From the NCBI GenBank assembly GCA_963718775.1, contig OY970377.1:1116001-1180000 (forward strand): a stretch of 64,000 bases of DNA. Reading direction: 5' to 3'. Under the pieces are notes generated by a model that saw nothing but the letters and a program-made list of their open reading frames with translations, was not told where the DNA came from and searched no databases. Origin of the DNA: VRUE01 sp963718775 (GTDB lineage: Bacteria > Actinomycetota > Thermoleophilia > Solirubrobacterales > 70-9). Below are positions 52,883 to 60,941 of this stretch, in pieces; the first letter of the stretch is position 1, and every line of letters starts with the position of its first letter. Both the position numbers and the translations under genes were made by a program.

Positions 52883-53674
52883 GTGGCGGCCCTACTGGCC
52901 AAGCTGCTACTGGCTCCCCTCTGCGTAGTCGCCGTGTCGATGGCGGGACGCAGGTGGGGGGTTGCCGTTGCCGGCGTGCTCGGTGGGCTGCCCGTCGTCG
53001 CAGGCCCGATCCTCCTCGTGCTCACGCTCGTCCACGGTCCCTCATTCGGAGCCGAGGCGGCTGCCGGCACGCTGCTTGGCCTGGCGGCGCTGACGCTGTT
53101 CGTCGTCGTCTACGGGAGGGCCTCGGAGCGGATCGGGCCCCTGCCGAGCCTGCTCGCCGGCTGGGCGGCGTTCCTTCTGGGCGTCGCGTTCCTGCAGCTG
53201 CTCGACCTGCCACTCGGGGTCGCGTTGATCCTCGTCGCGGTCGGCTTCGCCGCGGGCCTGACCTTGCTCCCAGCGCCCGCGGCAACGCCAGCGATCGTCG
53301 CGGCGCCGCCCTGGTGGGATCTACCTGGGCGAGCGCTCGCGGCCCTGGTGCTGGTGGTCACGCTCACCGCCGCCTCGGGTGCCCTCGGGCCGAGCCTCAG
53401 CGGACTCCTGGCGCCGTTCCCGATCATCACCAGCGTGCTGGCGGTGTTCACCCACGCCAGCGCTGGCCCCGACCAAGTCAGGGTGCTGCTGCGCAACTTC
53501 CTCGTCGGCTTCTATGGCTTCGCGGCCTTTTGCTTCGTGCTCGCCTCAGGCCTTGACTCGCTCGGCGGGCCAGCGGCATTCTCGACCGCGCTGGCAGCAG
53601 CCCTCGCGGTGCAGGCGACGATCTTCGCGTTTGGCTCACGCCGTCCGCGTCCACGCCAGGGGAGCTATGTCTAG
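52883..53674 (+). CDS. Eight-helix membrane protein of unknown function
   Basis: 263 aa, GTG start. About eight hydrophobic segments, with repeated LGGLPVVAGPILLVLTLVHG and LLAPFPIITSVLAVFTHASA that look like internally duplicated halves. No charged pair suggests a known transporter family. It ends four bases into the convergent membrane-protein gene at 53671. I cannot name it. Confidence 0.65.
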   Translation: MAALLAKLLLAPLCVVAVSMAGRRWGVAVAGVLGGLPVVAGPILLVLTLVHGPSFGAEAAAGTLLGLAALTLFVVVYGRASERIGPLPSLLAGWAAFLLGVAFLQLLDLPLGVALILVAVGFAAGLTLLPAPAATPAIVAAPPWWDLPGRALAALVLVVTLTAASGALGPSLSGLLAPFPIITSVLAVFTHASAGPDQVRVLLRNFLVGFYGFAAFCFVLASGLDSLGGPAAFSTALAAALAVQATIFAFGSRRPRPRQGSYV

Positions 53675-54291
53675 TCCCCAGTTCCCAGCCCGGTGCTCTC
53701 GACCGAATCGGTCGGATCCCCTGTCTGAGCCGCGCTGCCGAGTGCCACCACGACACCAGTTGAAACTGCCACGGCAAGCGCCACGGCACAGGTGACGGTC
53801 GTCGCCGAGAGTCCCGTCACGTCGGCCGACCTCACGACCGTCCCGATCAGCGCAATCGGAAAACCAACGAGACCAACCTGAAGCACGCGCTGGGAGACCC
53901 CACTCGTGCCAGCCCAGGGGCGTGGAGGCTTGGGGGGTTCCGCGTATGGACTCAGATCGACGGCGGAGCCGCTGCTCAGCATCCAAGCTTTAATGGCCAG
54001 GATGATCTTCAGGTAGTAGCCGAGCACCTCGTTCAAGCGGATGATCGCCAGGTAGAGAAAGCCGGAGAGCAGCTGGAGAGCCACGGCCAGCACCGCAACC
54101 GTCAGCAGAGAGCCGGAGGTGCCAAGGGAGTCGTCGGCAAGGCTCGGCCCAGCGATCGCGGTGACGCCCAGGACGGCGGTGAAGAAGAAGCCGAGATACT
54201 GCCCCCGCATCGACTCCAGATGCCTGGTATGCGCCCAAGCTTGCTCCCACTCGCGCATCGTGAACTCGACGCCCCGGTCTTCAGCCGACAT
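53671..54291 (-). CDS. Four-helix membrane protein of unknown function
   Basis: 206 aa. The N-terminal part is helical and charged (MREWEQAWAHTRHLESMRGQ), then two helices (YLGFFFTAVLGVTAIAGPSL; LLTVAVLAVALQLLSGFLYL), a cytoplasmic loop rich in Pro (SPYAEPPKPPRPWAG), and two more helices before an acidic tail. No family is recognised; the layout resembles small multimeric membrane proteins with N-terminal helices. It is convergent with the preceding gene. Confidence 0.6.
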   Translation of the reverse strand: MSAEDRGVEFTMREWEQAWAHTRHLESMRGQYLGFFFTAVLGVTAIAGPSLADDSLGTSGSLLTVAVLAVALQLLSGFLYLAIIRLNEVLGYYLKIILAIKAWMLSSGSAVDLSPYAEPPKPPRPWAGTSGVSQRVLQVGLVGFPIALIGTVVRSADVTGLSATTVTCAVALAVAVSTGVVVALGSAAQTGDPTDSVESTGLGTGD

Positions 54292-54435
54292 CGGGGCAAT
54301 GATCGCGTAAAGGAAGCGTGGTCGTGCGGGCGACGCTCAAAGCCGGGGACTTCGCCCACAGCGGACCGCGTTACCTCAGGCGGCCGACGTGCTCTTGCAT
54401 CAATTGTTCGGCCCCATCTCGGTGGACGCTCGCCC

Positions 54436-54918
54436 CTATGCCTCACCATCGAAATAGTCGGCACGCTCGTCCCCCGGGCGCACGAGGATGTCCACCGCCT
54501 CCTCGGGTCGCGGAGCACCCGGTGGGAAGGTCCGCGCCCAAACCTTGCCCGAGTCGGGGAACTCGTTGACCTCCGGTGCGATCATCGTGCTGACGATCAG
54601 CACGCGTACCGGCTGCTCACCGCGGTTGTCGATCCGGTGGGCGCCGCTGCGGCCCGACGGGAAGGCGACTACCTCGCCTTCTTCAAGCTGTCGCTCCCCG
54701 TTCAGCGTGCGGAGCGTGGGCTGGCCGGAGATGACCACCAGGAGCTCCTCGTTGGCATGGTGGATGTGGAGGGGGAAGCTTGAGGAGCCGGGCGGAAGCT
54801 CGAACACCGATGCGCCAAGTCGATCTGAGCCCGCTTGTCGGCCAAGCCGTGCTCGCCGCCACGAAAACGGCGGCCGATCCTGCTCCTCATCCCAGTTCGG
54901 CTCAAAGACGCTAGCCAT
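54436..54918 (-). CDS. Cupin-domain protein
   Basis: 160 aa. LPPGSSSFPLHIHHANEELL with VVISGQPTLRTL is cupin motif 1 (two His and a Glu for metal) and GRSGAHRIDNRGEQPVRVLI motif 2 with the final histidine. The N-terminal WDEEQDRPPFSWRRARLGRQ and C-terminal FPDSGKVWARTFPPG extend the barrel. A metal-binding cupin, possibly a dioxygenase, isomerase or ligand-binding protein; substrate unknown. It is separated from the ferredoxin gene by 153 bp without genes. Confidence 0.85.
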   Translation of the reverse strand: MASVFEPNWDEEQDRPPFSWRRARLGRQAGSDRLGASVFELPPGSSSFPLHIHHANEELLVVISGQPTLRTLNGERQLEEGEVVAFPSGRSGAHRIDNRGEQPVRVLIVSTMIAPEVNEFPDSGKVWARTFPPGAPRPEEAVDILVRPGDERADYFDGEA

Positions 54919-55071
54919 GAGCGGGCAGTATGCAACACCATGCGTGGTTTCACGCGGTCAAGCCGCACCCTGGGGCCGCCGACCGTCCACCTCAAGTAAA
55001 GCGACCAGGGATGTCGTTAGACCCACGGGACGGGATCTAACGAAGGCTACGACGAGAGGAAAGCCCGAGGG

Positions 55072-55344
55072 TCAGGCGGCCGACTTGCTCTTGTAGTAGT
55101 TCGCGTTGATCTCGGCGTACTTGGCCCACTCGGCGGGAAGCTGGTCCTCGGCGAAGCAGGCGTCGACCGGGCAGGCCTCTACGCAGGCGTCGCAGTCGAT
55201 GCACTCGTCCGGGTCGATGTAGAGCATCTCGACCGAGTCGTAATCGGGCTCGTCGGGCGTCGGGTGGATGCAGTCGACGGGACAGACCTCGACACACGAG
55301 TTGTCCTTGGTGCCGATACAAGGCTCGGCGATGACGTAGGTCAT
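55072..55344 (-). CDS. fdxA: 7Fe-type ferredoxin
   Basis: 90 aa. MTYVIAEPCIGTKDNSCVEV then CPVDCIH and DECIDCDACVEACPVDACF follow the FdxA pattern, with Cys9, 17, 21, 25, 48, 51, 54, 58 in the spacing of a 3Fe-4S plus 4Fe-4S ferredoxin. It carries electrons to partners such as P450s; the P450 at 38085 is a possible but distant partner (inference). The coding strand overlaps an antisense reading of the S8 protease gene's upstream region, so the two are divergent with a short promoter. Confidence 0.95.
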   Translation of the reverse strand: MTYVIAEPCIGTKDNSCVEVCPVDCIHPTPDEPDYDSVEMLYIDPDECIDCDACVEACPVDACFAEDQLPAEWAKYAEINANYYKSKSAA

Positions 55345-55509
55345 ACGAGGCTTATCTCCTGGGTCGTCTTTTCGATGCGGCCGGAGGCTCTAGGCCCCCG
55401 CCAAAGCGCGAGCGCACATTTTAGAGATATGTCGGACGGGGGCGTGCTCGGGCGCGATCCCGCCAGATCTCATCCATGCCGTTTTGCCGATCTGAATATC
55501 GTTCCGCCC

Positions 55510-57789
55510 GTGCCCCGTCCCGCAGTCCCAATCCTCTGTGCCCTGCTCGCGATGCTGCTGATCGCCTCGACGGCACACGCGGCCGCAGAGGAGCAGGGCC
55601 CCCTCGGGGCGGCGCCAGTCACTCCGGCGACTGTTTTCTCGCCCGACCAGGTGATCGTCGAGTGGGAATCCGGCGCCGGCCACGCCGATCGGGTCGATAC
55701 CCGCGAGAGCGCCGAGGTCGACTCGGTGACGATGCTCGGCGCCGCCGAGTTCCAGCTGGTTCGCCTCGAGGACGACCAGAGCATGGGCGATGCGCTCGAG
55801 GCCCTGCGTGACGATCCGGCTGTGCGGGTCGCCTCGCGTAACAGCTACAGCGCGCCGAACTCGATCCCCAACGACCCGCTGTTCGGCGAACTCTGGGGTC
55901 TGCGCAACCTCGGCGGCGCCGGGATCGACGGCTTCTCCGGTGCGCTCGCCGGCGCCGACATCGACGCCCCCGCGGCCTGGGACAGCACGGTCGGCTCGCC
56001 GTCGATCGTGATCGCGGATATCGACTCCGGCTATCGCTTCGACTCGCCCGACCTTGGCCCGGTCGCCTGGGACAACCCCGACGACCCGCCGGGCGGTGGC
56101 GACGACGACAACAACGGCATCGTCGACGACTCGCACGGCGCCGATTTCGTCGGTCACTCGTTGAACAGCCTGGCGGTCGACGGAGATCCGACCGACGACA
56201 ACCTGATCGAAGGCGGACACGGGGTCCATACCGCCGGAACGATGGGGGCCGCTGGCAACGATGGCGTCGGCATCACCGGCGTCGCCCAGGACGTCCGCAT
56301 CATGCCGCTGCGCGTCTGCAGTTATTTCACCGATCCGACCCCGTCACCGGACGAATCTGGGACGTTCTGTCCCGCCGACAGGCAGATCATGGCGATCAAC
56401 TACGCGGGCTCGCACGGAGCCAGGGCGGCGAACATGTCGCTCGGCGGTACGACCGTCGACAACACCGTCCGCGACGCCCTGGCGCACAACCCTCAAACGC
56501 TGTTCGTAATCTCGGCGGGCAACGACGGGCCGCTCGCGGCAAACGCCGACAACGACATCAAGCCGCATTACCCCTGCAACTACGACCCGAGCACCTCTGG
56601 GATACCCGATGCGATCGACAACGTCATCTGCGTCGCGGCGACCGATCAGGCCGATCACCTCGCCGGCTTCTCGGACTGGGGCGCCACGTCGGTCGACCTC
56701 GGGGCGCCGGGAACCGAGACCCTCAGCACTTACCCGGTCAGCGAGGACAAGTTTGGCGACGATTTCGAGACCGATGATTTCGCGACCACCTGGTCCAACT
56801 CGGGGACCGAGAGCTTCGGCCGGGCAGGCGCCGGCGACGGGCCGCTGACCTCGTTCGGCATGAGCGACTCGCCTGGCTCGGCGCCAACCGCCAACTCGAC
56901 CCACATCGTCACCGCAACGACCGATGGCCCCCTCCCCGCCGGAACGGGCGCCTGCTCCCTCAGCGCGATGCGTTACCGGTCTGCCGGGTCGGGCGGCAGC
57001 TTCTTCTACGAAGTCCTCAGCGACGGCAGCCGAGTCTTCCTCAACACGGCGTCGACGACGAGTGGCTCGGCTTTGGTCCCCTTTAACACGGCGCCGATCA
57101 GCGGCCTGGGCAGTCACGTGGCAGGCGTGCGCTTCGGCTTCACGGCGGGATCCTCGCCGACCGCAGCGAACGGCATCTGGCTCGACGACGTCAAGCTGAC
57201 CTGCAACGCACCGCTCTCGACGCCGCCGGGATACGAGTTCCTCCAGGGCACCTCGATGGCGGCCCCCCATGTGACCGGCGCCGCCGGGCTGCTCTTCTCA
57301 CTGCGACCGTCGGCAAGCGTCACCGCGGTGCGCAAAGCGCTGCTGGCGGGCGTCGATCCCATCCCAGCCCTGAGCGGCAAGACGACCACCGGCGGCCGCC
57401 TCAACATCGCCGGAGCGATGGAGTCGCTCATCAAAGGCGAAGTAGTCATCGGCGGCGGCGAAACTGGCGGCGGCGAACTCCCACCGGGGACGGTGGCTGA
57501 CACCGAAGCAGCGATCAGAGCAGCGAGCCCGGCCGCCCGCCTTCGTCCGCCAACGCTGGGATGCACGATTCCAAAGCTGGCCGGCAAGACACTGGGTCAG
57601 GCAACGTCAGCCCTGCGGGCGGCTGGGTGCACGCTCGGCAAGGTGACGAAGCCGAAAGCGAAGAAGGGCCACAAGCCGCCGCCACTGGTGGTCAAGTCCT
57701 CGACGCCTGCCGTCGGCGCCAAGCCGGCCAGCGGCAAAGTCGATCTCACCCTCGGCCCCAAGCCGAAGCCCAAGCAGCATCGCCACTAG
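55510..57789 (+). CDS. Secreted subtilisin-like serine protease (S8) with PASTA-like C-terminus
   Basis: 759 aa from GTG at 55510, giving signal peptide MPRPAVPILCALLAMLLIAS; ATG at 55429 is an alternative. The triad is visible: Asp in IVIADIDSGYRFDS, His in GGHGVHTAGTMGA, Ser in QGTSMAAPHVTGAAGL. A PPC-like or beta insert separates His and Ser (about 380-560). The C-terminus has a PASTA-like unit, PKLAGKTLGQATSALRAAGC with VKSSTPAVGAKPASG, then a Lys/Pro-rich tail. It is a secreted protease of the actinobacterial type. It precedes an NAD-binding gene by 12 bp. Confidence 0.9.
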   Translation: MPRPAVPILCALLAMLLIASTAHAAAEEQGPLGAAPVTPATVFSPDQVIVEWESGAGHADRVDTRESAEVDSVTMLGAAEFQLVRLEDDQSMGDALEALRDDPAVRVASRNSYSAPNSIPNDPLFGELWGLRNLGGAGIDGFSGALAGADIDAPAAWDSTVGSPSIVIADIDSGYRFDSPDLGPVAWDNPDDPPGGGDDDNNGIVDDSHGADFVGHSLNSLAVDGDPTDDNLIEGGHGVHTAGTMGAAGNDGVGITGVAQDVRIMPLRVCSYFTDPTPSPDESGTFCPADRQIMAINYAGSHGARAANMSLGGTTVDNTVRDALAHNPQTLFVISAGNDGPLAANADNDIKPHYPCNYDPSTSGIPDAIDNVICVAATDQADHLAGFSDWGATSVDLGAPGTETLSTYPVSEDKFGDDFETDDFATTWSNSGTESFGRAGAGDGPLTSFGMSDSPGSAPTANSTHIVTATTDGPLPAGTGACSLSAMRYRSAGSGGSFFYEVLSDGSRVFLNTASTTSGSALVPFNTAPISGLGSHVAGVRFGFTAGSSPTAANGIWLDDVKLTCNAPLSTPPGYEFLQGTSMAAPHVTGAAGLLFSLRPSASVTAVRKALLAGVDPIPALSGKTTTGGRLNIAGAMESLIKGEVVIGGGETGGGELPPGTVADTEAAIRAASPAARLRPPTLGCTIPKLAGKTLGQATSALRAAGCTLGKVTKPKAKKGHKPPPLVVKSSTPAVGAKPASGKVDLTLGPKPKPKQHRH

Positions 57790-57801
57790 CATCGGGCGCC
57801 G

Positions 57802-58683
57802 ATGCTGCTGCTGACCGGGGCGACCGGAAATGTTGGATCGCGGCTGCTGCCGCTGCTGCTCGAGAGCGGCGAGGACGTGCGCTGCCTGGTCCGCGAGCCG
57901 CGCCGGTTGGGGCCACGGCGGGTCGACGTGCAGATCGCCCTCGGCGACCTCGGCGAGATGTCGGACCCCTACCTGGTGCGCCAGGCGCTGCGCGGGGTCG
58001 ACACCGTGGTCCACCTGGCGGCGACGATCCGCGACCAGCCACCGCATCGGATCGAGGAGCTGAACGGCCTGGCGACCGTGCGCCTGCTGCGCGCCGCCGA
58101 GCGCAGCGGCGTCAAGCGCTTCGTCTTCTTCAGCGCCCTCAACGCCTCCGCTGCCCAGCGCACCCGCTTCTTCCGCGCCAAGTGGCTGGCTGAGCAGGCG
58201 ATCGCCTCCTCCCGCCTGCAGACGACGATCTTCGCGCCTTCGATCGTCTACGACCGCACCGATCCCTGGATAACCCTGCTGCGCCGCTTCTCCTTCCTGC
58301 CGGTGCTGCCGGTCTCCGGAGACGGCCAGGCGCGCTTCGAGCCGATCTGGGCCCAGGACGCCGCCCGCTGCGTCGTCGCCGCCCTGCGGCAGGAGCCGCG
58401 TGAGCGCTACGAGCTGGCCGGGCCGGAGACGCTCAGCTACGACGAGATGTCCGATCTGGTCAGCCGCATCGCCGGCCGGCCCCGTCCCCTCGTCCACATG
58501 CCGCTGCCGCTGGTCCGCTCCGGCCTGCTTGCGATCCGCTCCCTTTTCGGCGAGGCCGTGTTTGCAACCTGGGAGGAGGCGGAGCTGATGGAGGTTCCGA
58601 TGATCAGCGAGCGTGGCACGGCAGACGCCGAAGCGCTCGGAGTCGAGCCGAGGAGGATGGCGGATGTTCTGGAGGATTCCTAG
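57802..58683 (+). CDS. NAD(P)-binding epimerase/NmrA-like protein (complex I NDUFA9 type)
   Basis: 293 aa. MLLLTGATGNVGSRLLPLLL is the GxxGxxG cofactor loop of the atypical SDR class; VVHLAATIRDQPPHRIEELN and FVFFSALNASAAQRTRFFRA follow, and the usual YxxxK is replaced by FRAKWLAEQAI, as in NDUFA9-type proteins. The C-terminal part binds the membrane or lipids. The role is unknown. It overlaps the following GH26-like gene by 20 bp, with the AGGAGG of that gene inside its 3' end, so the two are translationally coupled. Confidence 0.85.
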   Translation: MLLLTGATGNVGSRLLPLLLESGEDVRCLVREPRRLGPRRVDVQIALGDLGEMSDPYLVRQALRGVDTVVHLAATIRDQPPHRIEELNGLATVRLLRAAERSGVKRFVFFSALNASAAQRTRFFRAKWLAEQAIASSRLQTTIFAPSIVYDRTDPWITLLRRFSFLPVLPVSGDGQARFEPIWAQDAARCVVAALRQEPRERYELAGPETLSYDEMSDLVSRIAGRPRPLVHMPLPLVRSGLLAIRSLFGEAVFATWEEAELMEVPMISERGTADAEALGVEPRRMADVLEDS

Positions 58684-59761
58684 ACGCGCAGCGACACTCG
58701 CGCTCGTCGTGGTCGCGCTCGCCTACGGGGGGCAGGCAGCGGCGCTGACCCTGGCCCCGCCGAAGCCCGACGTCCTCTTGGGTGTCAGCGACCGGGGGAC
58801 GACGACGGAGTTCAACGAATTCACCGAACTGCTCAGCAAGCACCCGGCGCTGCTGGAGACCTTCCACCCCTGGGGCAACAGCCTCAACCAGGCCTACGAA
58901 CGCTGGCGGGAAACCTCTACGCGGCCGATCCTGGCGATCTCGACGATCGACGACCAGACTCTGACCGAGATGATTACCCCGCAGCAAATCGCCCTGGGGG
59001 CAGGCGACGAATACCTCCTTCAGCTCAACGACTTCTTCTCCAAACGCGGCCTACCCGCCTACATCAGGCCCCTGGGCGAGCCCAACCGCTGCCTCAACGC
59101 CTGGTCGGCGGTCAACTGCGACGGCACCCAGAAAGGCGGCGAACACACGACCGGCTGGTACAAGCAGGCCTTCCGCCGCATCGCGACGATCGTGCGCGGC
59201 GCCGGCACGCTGGAACAGGTCAACGCGACCCTGGCCGAAATCGGCCTGCCACCGATCACCCGCAGCAAAGGGCCGCCTCCGACGAGCCTGCCGGCGGCGC
59301 CGGTGAGCATCATCTGGAGTCCGTTGCCGGGCGGCTCGCCGCGCGTCAAAGGCAACTTCCCCGGCAACTACTGGCCCGGCTCGCGCTGGATCGACTGGGT
59401 CGGCACCGACTTCTACTCGCAGTATCCGGTCTGGAAAGACCTCAACCGCTTCTACGCCGGCAAGCTGTGGAAAGGCAAGCCCTTCGCGATCGCCGAGTGG
59501 GCCGTCTACGGCGAAGACGAACCCCGCTTCGTCAAACAGCTGATCTCCTGGACCGTGAAGCGCCCGCGGATCCGCATGCTCGTCTACTACACCGGCTTCG
59601 GCCCCGGCGAAAACCCCTACGAGCCTCGCCTCTATCCCCGCACGGTCAACACCCTGCGCCTCAAGATCCGCCGCCCCAGCTTCCTCGAGTACGCCGACTA
59701 CAACGCCGGCCTCCTACCCCCGCTCCCTCCGCCGCCACCCAAAACCTCAAGCGCCAAATAG
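58664..59761 (+). CDS. Secreted GH26-like glycoside hydrolase family protein (copy 2)
   Basis: 365 aa from ATG at 58664 with AGGAGG 7 bp upstream. N-terminal signal-like segment TLALVVVALAYGGQAAA (about 11-27). The core matches copy 1: AYIRPLGEPNRCLN with Glu139, IDWVGTDFYSQYPVW, and PFAIAEWAVYGEDEP with Glu278, the two positions expected for a GH26 acid/base and nucleophile. A Pro-rich tail ends both proteins. Duplication with separate contexts suggests related surface polysaccharide roles. The stop is followed 5 bp later by a family B palindrome. Confidence 0.8.
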   Translation: MFWRIPRRAATLALVVVALAYGGQAAALTLAPPKPDVLLGVSDRGTTTEFNEFTELLSKHPALLETFHPWGNSLNQAYERWRETSTRPILAISTIDDQTLTEMITPQQIALGAGDEYLLQLNDFFSKRGLPAYIRPLGEPNRCLNAWSAVNCDGTQKGGEHTTGWYKQAFRRIATIVRGAGTLEQVNATLAEIGLPPITRSKGPPPTSLPAAPVSIIWSPLPGGSPRVKGNFPGNYWPGSRWIDWVGTDFYSQYPVWKDLNRFYAGKLWKGKPFAIAEWAVYGEDEPRFVKQLISWTVKRPRIRMLVYYTGFGPGENPYEPRLYPRTVNTLRLKIRRPSFLEYADYNAGLLPPLPPPPPKTSSAK

Positions 59762-59766
59762 GCCGA

Positions 59767-59813
59767 CCGACGGGACTCAAAGCGAAGATATAGATCGCTT
59801 TGAGTCCCGTCGG
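59767..59813. repeat. 47-bp palindrome, family B copy 2 (left flank of DUF559 gene)
   Basis: CCGACGGGACTCAAAGCGA (59767-59785) and TCGCTTTGAGTCCCGTCGG (59795-59813) are perfect 19-bp inverted arms around AGATATAGA. The outer side continues CGGGGGTTTGG, shared with the palindrome at the cydAB gap. The arm contains the last 12 codons and stop of the DUF559 gene (reading minus). The copy at 60722 is the same sequence in the opposite orientation. Confidence 0.92.
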
Positions 59814-60715
59814 CGGGGGTTTGGCTGAGTTAGGAGGGCTTTGATGATCTTGGCGAGGCGCTGGGGCTCCCTTTCGACCTGCTCCCAGGTGCAGCGAGAA
59901 ACGCGCCAGCCGGCCAGTTGCAGGAGTTGCTCTCGCTGGCGATCGCTCTGGAAGGCAGAATCGGTGTCGTGAAAGCGGCGGCTATCGGCCTCGACGATCA
60001 GGCCAGCGTCGCGCCAAAGGAAATCAGGCATGACCCGCCGACCGCTGACGCTGAGGGAAACATTGACCTCGGGCACCGGAAGCTCTCCTTGGCGGCACAT
60101 GCGAAGGAAGATGCGCTCCAATTCACTGCGAGTCCTCTTCGTTGCTGGATGGAGTTCGTCGAGGATGAAGCGAAGCCGCGCAACCCCACGGCGACCACGG
60201 CTACGGCGGAGCAGAGCCCGGAGAGCGGACAGATCGACGATCCGCAAGACCTCAGCCTCGGCAAGCGCCTTCCTCAGCTGCCACACCGGGATGACCGCAG
60301 CCAGATCGAGGAGCGTCCGCTCCACAGTAGTGCACGGGATCCGGCGGACGGTCGTCCAATCTCTCGCCGACAGCGAGTGTCGGTGCGCGTCTATGCCGAG
60401 CGGATGTCGGCCTCGACGATTCGGCGCTGTCACATCAACCGCGCCATGATCGCCGGCCCGTATCCCCCACAAAGCAGCTGCCGAGCGATGCGACAAGACC
60501 GCGCCGGGGCCAGAAGCCAAAACGGCCGCCATCCAGCGTCCCTCCTGCGTAAGCAACGAGTGCCCCACCGCGTAGACCCCCTCATGCACCCGGTGCAAGC
60601 GACCCGCTCTGGCGCGCTGGCCGGCAGCATCCTTCGAAATGCCCAACACGCATAGCTGCTCAAGCGTCACAAGCCCGTACTGGCCATCAGCAACCGAGGC
60701 GATTTCACAGTCCAC
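59777..60715 (-). CDS. DUF559 PD-(D/E)XK nuclease-like protein with AbiEi-type N-terminal domain
   Basis: 312 aa from GTG at 60715; an ATG at 60787 would start inside the flanking palindrome. The N-terminal part (VTLEQLCVLGIS-like LVTLEQLCVLGISKDAAGQR, RVHEGVYAVGHSLLTQEGRW) resembles the AbiEi_4/type IV antitoxin helix-turn-helix domain. The C-terminal part (about 230-312) is DUF559, Vsr-like: VMPDFLWRDAGLIVEADSRR with Asp and Glu of the nuclease core. Whether it is a regulator, a nuclease or both is unknown. It is bracketed by inverted family B palindromes that supply its last 12 codons and abut its start, so it looks like a mobile cassette. Confidence 0.8.
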   Translation of the reverse strand: MDCEIASVADGQYGLVTLEQLCVLGISKDAAGQRARAGRLHRVHEGVYAVGHSLLTQEGRWMAAVLASGPGAVLSHRSAAALWGIRAGDHGAVDVTAPNRRGRHPLGIDAHRHSLSARDWTTVRRIPCTTVERTLLDLAAVIPVWQLRKALAEAEVLRIVDLSALRALLRRSRGRRGVARLRFILDELHPATKRTRSELERIFLRMCRQGELPVPEVNVSLSVSGRRVMPDFLWRDAGLIVEADSRRFHDTDSAFQSDRQREQLLQLAGWRVSRCTWEQVEREPQRLAKIIKALLTQPNPRRRDSKRSISSL

Positions 60716-60721
60716 TTTCCG

Positions 60722-60768
60722 CCGACGGGACTCAAAGCGATCTATATCTTCGCTTTGAGGCCCGTCGG
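60722..60768. repeat. 47-bp palindrome, family B copy 3 (right flank of DUF559 gene, inverted)
   Basis: CCGACGGGACTCAAAGCGA (60722-60740) and TCGCTTTGAGGCCCGTCGG (60750-60768) with centre TCTATATCT; one mismatch between arms (A/G next to CCC). With the extra CCG/CGG the arms are 22 bp (60719-60771). Its centre is the reverse complement of that in copy 2, so the two copies are inverted relative to each other around the DUF559 gene. Confidence 0.92.
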
Positions 60769-60864
60769 CGGAGGGGGTGGGTGACATGGCCGGAGGGTGG
60801 CGGGGGTGGGCGCGCGGGTGGTGCGTGCGTGGTCACACCATCGGGTCGTATTGCGCGCGAAACG

Positions 60865-60894
60865 CGAGAGGCCCGGCGGTTGCCGGGCCTCTCG
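60865..60894 (-). terminator. Terminator of the groESL operon
   Basis: CGAGAGGCCCGGC (60865-60877) and GCCGGGCCTCTCG (60882-60894) form a perfect 13-bp stem with loop GGTT, 48 bp after the groEL stop, followed on the minus strand by CGTTTCGCG. Strong hairpin, weak T-tract. Confidence 0.8.
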
Positions 60895-60941
60895 AGAAGT
60901 CACTCGCCTGTTGAGGCGAGGATACGCCTGGGCAGGCGTGG

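Noticed and set aside
59777..60787. ATG at 60787 as the DUF559 start
   Set aside because: It would place 24 codons inside the flanking palindrome and upstream, outside the conserved protein region; GTG at 60715 gives the natural N-terminus.
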